Assembly (NCBI RefSeq): GCF_921293095.1
Contig: NC_060252.1
Coordinates: forward strand, 43,834,881-43,898,880
Direction: 5' to 3'
Origin: Ischnura elegans
Lineage: Eukaryota; Arthropoda; Insecta; Odonata; Coenagrionidae
Length of the DNA stretch: 64,000 nucleotides
The notes below the pieces were generated by a model, which worked only from the letters and a program-made list of their open reading frames with translations, did not search any database and was not told where the DNA came from. Positions within the stretch are counted from its first letter, which is position 1. Every line of letters begins with the position of its first letter. Below, in pieces: positions 32,396-43,579 of the stretch. The translations under genes were made by a program, and so were the position numbers.

Positions 32396-32420
32396 TATTT
32401 ATTTAGAATATTTTTCACTG

Positions 32421-33040
32421 AAGCGTGAATAAATCTTTCATTCTCCGAGAAATAATTACCTCACCCGACAAATTTCTGGGCTATTATCTCTATTATGCCT
32501 GTCAGAATTACTATCGGAAGTGAACATAGATTAATTTAATACCAAACAAGCTGCATTCGATGCAAATAGTCGAAATAAAATTTTATTTTGAAAATTATAC
32601 GAATAATAATGAAGATATTACGTAGATAACTAGGTTTTATTATGAAAAGATACAGCATATGTTAGGAGAATTTTCAAAAAATTATTTATAAAAAGTTGTA
32701 CGCAGTTTAGAGCGTCAATTTAATCACGCTGCTGGGACGTATGTAATCTACATCTACAAGGTACCGCGCAAGCAAACATCAGGGTGAATGCATATGGTAA
32801 GTCAGCCCCAGCACTAGTCAGCACCAGTCATAGCCCTGAGGACGATCGATGTAAGGATAATAGAATAGAGTAAGTATGATAATAGTACCCTATGATAATG
32901 TTAATATAAAACGAAAAACTACCGTAAGTAATTCATACATGAAGTACAAAATGCTAAGAAATGCAAGCAAATAGCTCGTATAATCAAATATAATAAGTCA
33001 TTAACTATACATAGAGAGCCGATTTTACCTAGTTAGAGTC
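32421..33040. repeat. Diverged direct repeat, copy 2
   Basis: Counterpart of 24914..25805. It lacks the hAT element, so the hAT inserted in the other copy after duplication. It carries the LINE 3' module atgtaatctacatctacaag at 32742. The two copies are about 7.5 kb apart. Confidence 0.55.
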
Positions 33041-35690
33041 GAGATATCCCAGAGGTTAACTATAGCAGCTGTAATGTCCCCTTATTGTACGAAATCTATC
33101 GGTTTTGCAGTCTATTTCTTAACTTTGTGATCTTTTCTTACATAATACTTAGGCTCTCTCAAAATGTCTTGAACATCAGGCAAAAATCATTGTACCCGCA
33201 ATATCCGCAAAAGATTTTATGTAAATTTTTCCCTTCCATCAGTTAGTCTTACCCATTATAAATTCAATCAATTGAGTTACACTGGTATAATTATCGTAAG
33301 AATTTTCATATTTATATTTTCTCAATTTCTTATCCTTCTAACCCCCCTAATTAGAAGTATTATTCTAATACGAGTAAATTTGACGTAATAGTCGCCTTCT
33401 GAACGAATACTGAATTCTCTGCAATGAGGAAAAATTTACAGACGTAGTTACGAAATGAGTCCAGACGTCGCGACGGTTTATGTGGGTAGATTATTGCTGC
33501 GACGAGGTCCTAGAACTTTCTTGCATTTCGAAGAATGACGTCTCTGTTTCTCGCTACAGCTTCGAATGACGTCAATTCCCTTTCACTTGCATAGCGATTT
33601 ATGCCGCAATGGTCTTTCACAGCGGGGAACGCTTGGTGACTCACTATTGCATTTTGTTCCCACGATGCAGAAGGAAAGATAGCCATCGTATTACTCTCAT
33701 GAATCAACTTTCAATTTGCCATGAATGAACTGCGCGGATTAGAATTTAAATCACGTTCAGATAGATAGGATCAGTCTTGGAGCTATTAATGACTGGCAGA
33801 TGATATTTCATGCATACATTTTCCTCGTCGCAATCAAATCCCACGCTTGAGAATCTGAATTTTGAAACGATATAATTAGATCCTCCTACATCCTAATTAG
33901 CTAATTAAAATACCACTAAATTATATAATTATCCGTATAAATAAAGATTTTTACTATTAAACATGAATAAGTAATATAATTGACACATTGACTAAATTAA
34001 TCTCACTCCAACAAAAACTGGAAACATCACCAAGTATAAAATTAGATATAAAAACTCACTTCTATAAATTAAATATCGTAATTGCTGGTACAGTTTTGTG
34101 AGGCTACTGTCGGCTTAACAATTGAAACAATTGCCAGCAATATGTATTCATTTTTCTTTAAAATAATGAGATTATAATCAAATTTTGCTGAGAAAGTTAT
34201 ATTATGATACAATGTAGGGAAATATTTCGGAAAAATGTTTCTCCGGAAATATAAAATGAATATATTATGTGTAAATTTTCCTTTAAAGAAACGAAATTAT
34301 TCATGTAACCAGCAAAAATAACTTAAAACGGCAAAGAACAAGTTCATTGAACAGCCTATTTTACCCACAGGAATAAAAGAAATTAATTTACAGTTAGATT
34401 TTATCTTGTGGATTTTTTATAACATGATAATAGAATAAAACACTTCTTTAGTAATAATATGGACTTAAATGAAGAATACACCGTCCCAGTTTCCATTAAA
34501 GCGTATTAATTTCGAACTAACTATTCCAAACCATTAATTTAGTGAAGCTTAAGCAGTATTCCACGGGAGATGAAAACTTTTTTCCCTTCACTGCCCATTT
34601 AAAAAAATACTGGCATGGTTTTTTACGTAAACATTAGTTATGTGAACTTTCTCTCCGTTTTCTCAGAGGAATTTAATTTTGAAATTTCAATGCGTTTGTT
34701 GCGATTCTAAAGCGTTTTCTGAGTATTTTGATCGAATTTACTTCTGAATGATCCACTAATCTAATTTATTGGTATGGTAGCAGGCTGAACCAAGAGGTTT
34801 GCTCATTAGAGACATTGGATTCATGCTATCTAATCTAATGCTAACAACGGAAGCTAAACGAAAAGATTACCAATGAAACAGCAAACAAACACATGGGTTC
34901 AAATCGGTTTAAACCAGATTCTTTGACACCGTCCTTATAATGCAGCTATATGCTTAGAGGAAATATGCTGGTAGCTCAACCGCAGTCTTCATGGGAGGAT
35001 TGAACCGCAAACTGTCTTCAATATGATGGAATATTTTCTTATTTCTCGGGATGTCGCAAGTTCTGCACTGGAGGCGATTCATTTTAGATTCCATAACCGC
35101 GGCAACCAGCATCACTGATGCACCACCTGGCATTGGGGAGAACACAGATATCGAGTATCTCGGATGCATTCGTAAATAAGGCGAAGCAGCCAACCATTAT
35201 TACCTTGCCGTTTATTACATTGAAATGATACTCCCACACATTGGATTTATTTCACAGATCACTGTGGCTCTCTCCATCTGATACGAAGCTGTTGACAGTG
35301 GCGATCGTGTACAATCTTTTGGCTGTCACCGAGTGGAATTATACTGCGTCTATTCATAATTAAGTATTTGGCAATAATCTACAAATTTCTCTTTCTACCC
35401 TTGGGTCGAAGAAAATAAAATTAAAAAAATATTACCAGATAATTACCAGATAAAAGAAATTATACCTTCTTATTTTAAACAAAATTGATGCAAAAAAACG
35501 AATTTAATTTCACCTTCGATTGTTATCTTGTTTTCTGTGGAGATTAATAAAACTTTCTTTTAGATATTTTGAAACTTTGAATCTTTTTGATCCTAGGCTC
35601 TCGGAGGAAGAAATCCATAAAATTAATGAGGAGGCGAAAATAAAAAAAAGTAGTGAAAAGTTATGCTAAGGATATGCGGTTATTTACGTT
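33041..35690. other. Long AT-rich stretch, no gene recognised
   Basis: I see no domain-bearing open frame, tRNA or element terminus. A minus-strand 65-codon frame at 33510..33707 and a 79-codon frame at 34954..35193 have no recognisable motif. Confidence 0.4.
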
Positions 35691-35694
35691 GGGA

Positions 35695-36860
35695 TACCTA
35701 AGGCGTCTCTCAGGCTTTGAACCCGGAACCCTCAAAAAGGAAAGATGATTCCCTCCGCACGTGGACGGATCGACATGAAATGTGCTACCACCACACGAAT
35801 AGGGAGAATTCGATAGTGAATTGGTCGATTCTATCATAAGTCAAGTGCTCTGCTGAGTAAACTGCATAGAGTACGTAGGCTCAATTCCATTACCTAGAAG
35901 GCTGATCTCATTCGCCAATTCAGTTGAATTTTAATCGGTTTTCAAAAATGTCCGCGGCGCGGTGAGAGTGCAATGCGATCCTTTTTTTCCAATATTCTGC
36001 ATTGTTATGAATAATGGAGCTATTATAATAACTGAATAATGTTACTATTGCGAGGAATAGCATTGAAAAGTAACGAATTTGATAAATTACATCTTAATGT
36101 GTACACGTTTCTGTTAATACCCCAAATTATACCTTATTTCTCAGTGAAATTCGGATCAATTTGTCCGTCAGCGACACGTGTGGAGACTTTTGCAAACCCA
36201 GTTACGATATATTCGCGGTGGGTGGCAACACATTTAGAGTCCAACTTGAGGCCCTTATTTTGAAATAATCATGCGCTCTACCAACTTTGCTACTTAACTT
36301 CTACAGATCTGATGAAAATAAAACGACGAAATACAAAACTACATAAAGTTGATAAGAAATGGTGAATCAGGGTGGAAGTTTTGGGAAACAAGAGTGGATA
36401 TCCATAAGGAAAAAAAACTAGAGCGTTAGCGTTCGTGAATTTCTTTCCCGTTCCCTCGAGTGTTCTCATTCAAGTTCTCCGCGAAGCTCATTTTGTCCGA
36501 TGTGAGACGAGGGTGGCACACGAGCGGGGACTCATATAGGGCGCCACTCCTCAAGGGTCCAAGTGGGTCGACCCTCGGGCTCCCTCCTCGAGCCGAGGGG
36601 GAGTGAAGCGAGTGAGGGAATGCCGCGAAATCTAAAGGCCGCGCTCCTCTCCAGACTGAATGTAAACAGGGAAATAAATTACCCGGCCGGCAACGGAGGA
36701 GGCAGCATCCCAGGCATCCAAGATCTCCTCCAGTCCAGCATCGAGGGAAAACTCCTTCCGCACGTGGACGGATCGATGTGAAATATGTTAACGCCACGCG
36801 AATGGGGGGCATTCGAAAGTAAAATTGGTCGGTTGTATCGGAAAGGGTCGATTTTATCGA
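35695..36860. repeat. Direct repeat pair about 1 kb apart
   Basis: Near 35745..35840 and 36745..36840 the texts share TCCGCACGTGGACGGATCGA, then gtgaaat(a/g)tg, ccac(a/g)cgaat and attggtcg. A small dispersed repeat is duplicated in direct orientation. The intervening GC-rich patch at 36.5-36.75 kb has open frames on both strands but no recognisable domain. Confidence 0.5.
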
Positions 36861-37196
36861 AAAGGTCGATTATACCTAAACTGTCATTGTTGGGTGGCGG
36901 AGATGTAATTAAACGTGGTTTACACCTCTATGTTCACTGCTATAGCAGTACCTACCTCAAACACGATAGCTCGCTACTGTTATCTGCACAGAAGTTTCCC
37001 AAGAGTACCAATACCCTCATTGCTGACAGAGGTTGAAAAACTAAAGAATTAAGGGTTGCTAAAGGGAAATACTTTAGCTTCTCTTGTTTCTCAGAAAATA
37101 CGTAAAGTCATGGTTTACCATCGACCCCTCAAAGGTAATAAATTGAAAAAAGCGAATATAGTCTGAGGTTTCAGGCGAGATGGAGTGGAAACGTGA

Positions 37197-37341
37197 CATA
37201 ATGAAAATGAAAAAGCAGGAGCAATTTCCACAATTTTACATTTATTAATACTACTATTACTAAGTATTAATACTAAGTTTTACTAAGCATTAATAAATGT
37301 GAAATTGTGGAAATTGCTCCTGCTTTTTAATTTTCATTATG
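37197..37341. repeat. Near-perfect hairpin, Penelope-tail-like
   Basis: Arms 37197..37249 and 37289..37341 (53 bp) pair with about two or three mismatches around a 39-base loop. The arm reads ATTGTGGAAATTGCTCCTGC followed by ATTTTCATTATG, reminiscent of the terminal tail (gtgtggaaa...) of the PLE repeats at 9.4 and 46.1 kb. No hammerhead core remains. I infer a reduced fold-back of PLE ends. Confidence 0.55.
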
Positions 37342-38013
37342 AAAAAAAGCGAAATTAAATTTGCCGTGTTAGTCAAATCAACGTTTCCACTTGCTATGCA
37401 TCGATAGCAATGGCTTCCTACAGCATTCAGAGTTGAAATGATTCAGATTGCCTAGTAGATCAAATTAAGATCGACCGAGTCCTTATTCAATTAGTAATCT
37501 CTTCGCAGTGCTTCGCAGTCAATGTTTACTCAAACGAGTGTAACGAGAGACAGATTTCTAAACCAGTACACTTCGATGTGTAAATCAGGATTAACAGCGT
37601 GAGGGATGGTAAAACAACGAAAATCTCCCTTCACAAAAAATAAATTTGACTTATCTACGGGTTTAAAGCTTTATAAAAGCGTCCAATGGTTTACAGAAAC
37701 TTGCACCCATAAATAACCGCAAAGCTCGATTTAAAATAGCCATTAATTTAGAAAGCAAGAGTTACTCTTATAAGTAGCCGGTAGCAAGGAACAATAATAT
37801 CGTAAAACTTCATGTGATTCAGAAGAGATGTATTAGAAGTTCGACGCATTAAAATAAAATGTAATAGCACATTTCCACAATTATGTTTATAATTTAAGCA
37901 TATAATTTCGGAAATTAATATAATGTAACATTAAGATAAAAATAATGTTATTATTAATTTTATCATATAATATTCACTGTGGAAGATTGCAAATTTATTT
38001 TATTTTAACAATG
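37342..38013. other. No gene recognised
   Basis: AT-rich spacer with no motif seen. Confidence 0.35.
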
Positions 38014-38975
38014 TTAACTGAGTGTTAATCCCACATACATGGTTGTTTCTTTTGTATGGCTTGGTTGTATGGAAAAAAACAAATCAAAGGTAAAAATACC
38101 AATGATTCTAAATGATTTACCTGAAAGCCTTAAATGCCTAAATCATTTGAGTGATTAAAAAAAAAGGGGAAACTAAAAGAATATCTTAGCACAAGCTATA
38201 CAATAATCATTTCTGAGCAAAGATTCTTTCTGCAATTGGATGCTATTTCATGTGGGTGAAGGTAATTTTTTTGTAATGGAATTGGTACCACTTAAATGAG
38301 AGATATTTTCGCTTGTTGTAAAGGAAAATATTATGTTGTATATTAACTGAGTGTTAATTCCACATATATGGTGATGTTTTCTCTTGTTTGGATTGGTAGT
38401 ATAGAAAAAACAAATCAAAGGTAAAAATACCAATGATTTTTAATGATTTTACCTGAATGCCTTAAATGCCTAAATCATTTGAGTGAATTAAAAAAAAGAA
38501 GCTTAATGAATATCTTAGCACAAGCTTGACATTAATCTTTCTGGACTAAGATTTTATATGCAGTGGATGCTTTTTCTTGTGGGTGAAGGCATTTTTTTGT
38601 GATGGAAATTGTACTACTTAAATGAGAGATATTTTTGCTTGTTGCAAATGAAAATATTTTGTTGTATTTTAATTGAGTGTTAATTCCACATACATGGTTT
38701 TGTTTCTTTTTGTCTTTTCTTTATCTGTGAACGCACTCAATATGTATTTTTATGGATAATTTTATGTTTACACACTCCAGCCGGCACCTGCTGACAAGCC
38801 TTGATTGGCTTAGCAGGACCGTGAGGATATATTGCTGCTAATGTTATAAAAATCTTTTTTTTTTGTTATATTGGTTAAAGCAATTGTTTTGAAACTACTG
38901 CTGTTATCATCATTATAACACATTATTTATTAATATGTTAAATCCTTGGCAATAAAGCAGAGTTTGTAAATAAAA
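38014..38975 (+). pseudogene. LINE 3' end with tandemly repeated 327-bp segment and poly(A)
   Basis: A segment starting TTAACTGAGTGTTAAT (38014, 38343 and, as a partial third copy, 38669) repeats with a period of about 327-329 bp. Each full copy includes a short frame MILNDLPESLKCLNHLSD and then KKKLKEYLSTS-like text, the usual end of Jockey/CR1-type reverse transcriptases (N-x-L-P-E-x...F-K-K-x-L-K-x-Y-L). After the repeats come a GC-richer hairpin-like stretch, an AATAAA (38951..38956) and an A-run (38971..38979), as in a processed LINE 3' end. 5'-truncated. Confidence 0.55.
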
Positions 38976-40188
38976 AAAAATATCAACTTTAATTAGCGCG
39001 GAATACAATACTACGCAACCATCCGCTAAAAATCGTTGTCTGATGAAATATCAAAATTATAATCCGACATATACATCCGGTACCGCAACATTAAATGCGA
39101 TAAATCATTATATTTTTTCTAGGTGCGGCTTTTTATCGGGTAATACATGACTTTATTTCATCGTGATTACCAACATTTTTATTGTGGGTCCGTTGAGACT
39201 ACAGCTATCAAATCAACTTATTAGGCATAGTGGTCGCCAATTATCTATATTTAAAAAAGTGATCGGATTACGATATTGACATTTAGATATCGTAATCCGA
39301 TCGAAATTTGAATATCGTTCAGGTCCACCTATAAGTTCCGTGGAACACCGCGGTTTCATCGCCGTATCAGCGAGCGTTCATGAAATCGACTCGACCAACC
39401 TTGAGTGTGCTTGCTCCACTTGCTTCCTGACCGCGTAGAGAGTTCGATCGCTTCCCGCTCGCCCATACCTCCTCCTCCATTCTTCCTCTCTGGATAAACA
39501 CGGACTCTAGGAGGAGCCGAGGAATGAGAGGGGTTAGTACGGGGAGGTTGCGGAGAAGATAAGTAGGGGCAGGAGGAAGGACTCAGCTCAGCAGAGAAAG
39601 GCTTGCTCGGGGGAGAGGGTGTCTGATTGATTGATTGATTACTACGGGCTTTATTTGAGAGAGGCGGGATCGGTGGAGGAAATTGTAAAGGAGGGTGTTT
39701 TGGGAGGTGTCTACTACTACCCCTTCTCTTCCGACTCACTCAGTGAAGAAAAGAAGAAAGTGATTATGAAAACACATTCTTCCATCTCCACCGTAATGAT
39801 TCAATGACAGAAAATTTGCTTAAAAAAGATGCTATCAAAGAGAAATTCTCAGGGTACATTAAAAAGACAGTTCTCAACATTAGTCTTAACTTAGAATATG
39901 ACGAATTAACCTCAGTGTTTTCTAAATCATGATTGTTTCTACCGGAGACTCAATAAAATGTTGACTTATGTCCACCTACCTTGAAATTTTCAAAATTACC
40001 ATATTTTTTGTAAGAGCATGTTATGCAATAGGGGGGTTAGGGGAGGTGTATGGCTTGAGGATAAGTAGATATGATCAAGAATTTAGAAGGTAATGTGGAA
40101 AGATAGGAAAAGACATGGAGTATTATTTCATGGTTCCTATAGACAGGTTAATACATATTCATCTCCCCGCAAATGATTAACAATTAAA
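38976..40188. other. No gene recognised; contains a perfect hairpin
   Basis: The GC-rich patch at 39.35-39.74 kb has a proline- and serine-rich minus-strand frame without domain support. The hairpin at 39261..39302 is listed separately. Confidence 0.35.
39261..39302. repeat. Perfect 16-bp stem hairpin
   Basis: GATCGGATTACGATAT (39261..39276) and its exact reverse complement (39287..39302) flank a 10-base loop. It does not sit at the end of any gene I can see. It could be the relic of a fold-back element or a cruciform-forming site. Confidence 0.6.
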
Positions 40189-40795
40189 ATGAGATTCCAG
40201 TTCCGGAGATTTTTCCAACGTATCACTTGCGACGGGAGAAGCAAGAAAGAAATTATCAGTAGAATAGCCCAAGCGAAGAGAGAATTCCACAAGCACAGAG
40301 ACCTGCTAACAGCGAAAAACTTAACTATGGAAGTAAGAAAACAATTTATAAACACCTGCATTTGGAGTATGCTCCTTTATGTATGTGAGGCTTGGAAAAT
40401 GACAGCAGCGGAGAAAGCAAGGATAGAGGCCTTCAAAATGTGGTACTGTAGAAGAACAATGAGGATCAAATGGATCTACCGAGTTAGTAATGAGGAAGTC
40501 CTAAGAAGAGTAGGAGAGAAGAGAAGCCTCATGAAAACCTTAATAAGAAGACGGAATAACCTTATAGGCCACATCTTGAGACATGATGACCTGATGAAGA
40601 CAATCGTCGAGGGACAAGTGGAAGGCAAGAACGGAAAAGGAAGATCTCGAACAAAATATATGGAACGAGTAAAGAAGGATGTGAAAGAGAAGAAATACGT
40701 AGGTGTGAAAAGATTGTCTGATTGGAGAATTGAGAGGAAAGCTGCGTCAAACCAATCTTAGGATTGTTGACCAGTGATGATAATGATAATTGGCC
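40189..40795 (+). pseudogene. RTE-type LINE, C-terminal reverse-transcriptase ORF fragment (190 codons open)
   Basis: An uninterrupted frame (40189..40761) encodes ITCDGRSKKEIISRIAQAKR, then LLYVCEAWKMTAAEKARIEA, FKMWYCRRTMRIKWIYRVSN, RRRNNLIGHILRHDDLMKTI and VEGQVEGKNGKGRSRTKYME. These are the hallmarks of the RTE-like LINE C-terminal region seen in many insects. The palm domain and endonuclease are missing (5'-truncated). The element ends in a TGATAAT microsatellite at 40775..40792. Related scraps lie at 26.8, 31.6 and 52.4-53.2 kb. The start codon in this frame is incidental. Confidence 0.8.
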
Positions 40796-41429
40796 TGTTG
40801 GTTTTACCTCTCTTTGGACATTTTTACTCAAGCCAATAATTAGCTTAGCTTAGTTTCATCTTAAATGTCTCGCGTCTACTTCTTTAAGGAGGTATTTCCG
40901 TGAAGTAACAGTACATGAATATCTCTTAAATAAAAACAAAAGATAAATATACGTCCACAGCTGGTAAGATTTTCGCCTCTTCAGATCTACTGGGGTTAAT
41001 CCATTAGCTCGGGAGCGGTATATACATCCGGCATTCGCCCTCTGACGCGCAGTAGCCTGGGGAACCCTTTTTCCGGACAAAAGTCGGTTTTCCCACGTTT
41101 TGAGATATGTGTTGGTGTTATACAACTTAAAAGTGTCCTATAATGTAAAGTTTTTCATTTATAAGGAATTTATAGAATAAATTATCGGATACATACCATG
41201 ATTTTCGAACAATTTATGAAGTAAATCGGAAATATGTATGGTAATGATTTTAATGTAGGGATGTTAATGCGAAGGAATTCGAATATTTAATTGAAAGAAT
41301 TACGCTCAGTTCAGTTGTGATCGTTCAAGCGAACGACGAGTGACAGGAATCTAATCCTTCTTGTCGTGAAGTCACGGCTGGTTGCTCAGGCCTTGTCTCT
41401 CGGTGGCTACAATCAAATACGCCCATCTA

Positions 41430-41640
41430 GTACTATAATGGCTACTAGATTAGCGGATTTGATTCGGTGGGCGATTGTTGAGCGTTTTTGCAGTGGAGGT
41501 ATCGATATGCGACAGCAAACAATTGAAAAAACTATTTCCGTGTACCGCGCAGGAAATCAGCTTATACCACGCTCCACAAAATTGTTCGTTATGTGTACCC
41601 CGTACGTGCGTGGACCAAAAACGTCGTGTGAACGCATACC
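41430..41640 (+). repeat. Unidentified dispersed coding-like repeat
   Basis: It begins [20 protein letters not shown] and continues GIDMRQQTIEKTISVYRAGN. The RWAIVERxCSGG part recurs on the minus strand at about 11.81 kb. It could be the N-terminal helix-turn-helix start of a transposase, but I do not recognise the family and no catalytic domain follows. Confidence 0.35.
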
Positions 41641-41871
41641 CCAGCAAAAAGGGTTTGCACCAAGAGGATTAATAACACAGGCCAACAAAAAAAATCTGTT
41701 TGAAAACTTTTTTATTTTAATAGCTGATCTTTATAGATTTTTATGTGCCAAATCCAAACCTGGCCTTAGTTTTTTTGTATCACCCATAGTTTCCAAGCAA
41801 TGTGTATTTAATATTCAGTCTAATACCACGATACGGTACATAGGGAAATCAATGAAACACTGTGTTACATC

Positions 41872-41967
41872 ATAAAATTGTTTGTATTTACTGTTCACTA
41901 CATCGCGATAAAATTGTTTGTATTTACTGTTCACTACATCGCGATAAAATTGTTTGTATTTACTACA
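41872..41967 (+). repeat. Minisatellite, 36-bp unit, about 2.6 copies
   Basis: ATAAAATTGTTTGTATTTAC begins at 41872, 41908 and 41944, an exact 36-base period. The unit continues tgttcactacatcgcg. The first two units are identical and the third breaks off after about 24 bases. Confidence 0.85.
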
Positions 41968-42910
41968 GTGTGAAAATACAGGGTTCACTTGTCAACTGGA
42001 ATTGGTCTACATTTTCTTTCCCTTTTTTCCTTGAAGCTTCTTGTGTAGCTTTTTCTGCGATGAATCGCTTGCTGAACTTCTCGGTGAAGTACCAACAGTA
42101 ATCCCCCATTATCTTCGTTCATTAGACCTACTTTCTCAATTTTACTTTAACTATAAAAAAAGCTGTTAAATTCTAAAAATATAGCTTGATTTCATAAATT
42201 TAACTTTAAAATGTGAATAAATGGTGGGTGATACAACTTTTTAAGCTTCAAATTTGGATTCAGCAACTTAAGAAACATAAGAATAAGGTATTTTCAGTAA
42301 AAAAAGTTTTTTCATCGTTGGCCTGTGTAATTGAGTGTAGAGAACCTTTTATGTTTTCCTTTTGAGAAAGTCAAGAGGTGTGCCTACCTAGCAGGATGTC
42401 ACACCACAGAAGTGACGTAAGAAAGAGTAATGAGAAAACGACGCATTGGACGCCCTTGAAAGTAGCACAAAGGGGTTTGTAAGCATAAGATGCACCTAAT
42501 AACATCGGTTGCATTCCGTGCAGCTGTATGGAAATGTATCGTGGACAGACAAACGGGCAATCTCTATTATAAATATATGTAATAGCAGGCCACCCAGCGT
42601 TGCTCGGGAAGGGGGTGGGGAAACATGGAGCTTAGAATTCATGGTCACATAGCAGGATTTGCAGGTAAAGGACACAGCAGGTGTGGCAACCGTCATCCTA
42701 ATAAACGGAAAACTTAGTGTAAATAGGCAATATAGAAAACTCTTTATCTCCGGAATGCGAAACTGATAGGTGACGGCTTAAAACTCATCTTTATAGACGA
42801 TGTTATTACAAGATGCTATATTTTGGAAAGGTGGGAAAGTAAGCAGAGGACGGGGTATGGTTGCTAGGTGGCAATGAGTGCACTTGGGGGGTTCGGTAAT
42901 GAGAAAACGA

Positions 42911-43200
42911 CGGGGATCGGGTCGGTGTGGTGGCTAGAGTGTTGGCTTCCCACCCTGTGGGCTCGGGTTCAACTCCCAGCGGTGGCAGAGAATTTACATA
43001 GACTTGAATGTTGTGTGGTGGACATTTCAAGGACACTCCGTCTATCGGATGGTACGTTAAGCCGTGGTCCCCTTGGCGCTTTTCGTTAAGAGCAGGCTAA
43101 TGCCGACGCCGGGTTTCTCTCCAACCTTAATTACCTACCCTTCCTTCATGGCGCTAATGACCTAAGCTGTCGGTCGCCTCCTTCAAATACCATACTGAGA
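42911..43200 (+). mobile_element. tRNA-derived SINE
   Basis: The head GGGATCGGGTCGGTGTGGTG with TGGCTAGAGTGTTGGC (A box) is followed by GGGTTCAACTCCC (B box, about 42964). The body includes AAGAGCAGGCTAATGCCGAC and GGGTTTCTCTCC, and the element ends caaataccata. It is the same family as the copy at 12030, and better preserved. Body fragments of the family recur at 58.4-58.6 and 59.4 kb. Confidence 0.8.
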
Positions 43201-43504
43201 AAACGACGCAAAGGATGCGTCGAACGCAACGAGAAGTAGTGCTACGGCGCGGCGTTCAGGAGCATGAGAGGCACCTATTTACTAACTCGCATTCCTCGCA
43301 GCCGTATGGAAACGTATAACGAACAGACAAACAGACATCATCTTTTAAATATATAGAAGACTATTTTCTCACACGTAATTTTTTAATATTAGAGTTACAG
43401 GAAAATGTCGAACAGGGTCTACTCTTGATTGTTTCTGGCTTTACTTTGTGAAAATCCATTCTTAATAATAAAACGTTATTGTACTTTTCCACACGATTTA
43501 ATTA

Positions 43505-43544
43505 ATACGACCGGTTTCGTCGCAGAGGCGACATCATCAGGTAC
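43505..43544 (-). ncRNA. Compact hammerhead ribozyme motif (PLE inverted copy)
   Basis: The reverse complement is identical to the other two motifs. It lies just beyond the stop of the minus-strand copy, in that copy's terminal repeat. Confidence 0.8.
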
Positions 43545-43579
43545 AGAATCCGTTATAATAACAGTTATTTTGTTCTTGT

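Noticed and set aside
36426-36812. 128-codon minus-strand frame
   Set aside because: Cysteine- and arginine-rich text from a GC-rich repeat that is partly duplicated at 35.75 kb. No family recognised.
39356-39739. 127-codon proline- and serine-rich minus-strand ORF
   Set aside because: No domain, no signal of splicing, and the reading frame depends on a GC-rich patch.
41872-41967. CRISPR-like array
   Set aside because: The 36-bp units are contiguous with no spacers, and the genome is eukaryotic. It is a minisatellite.
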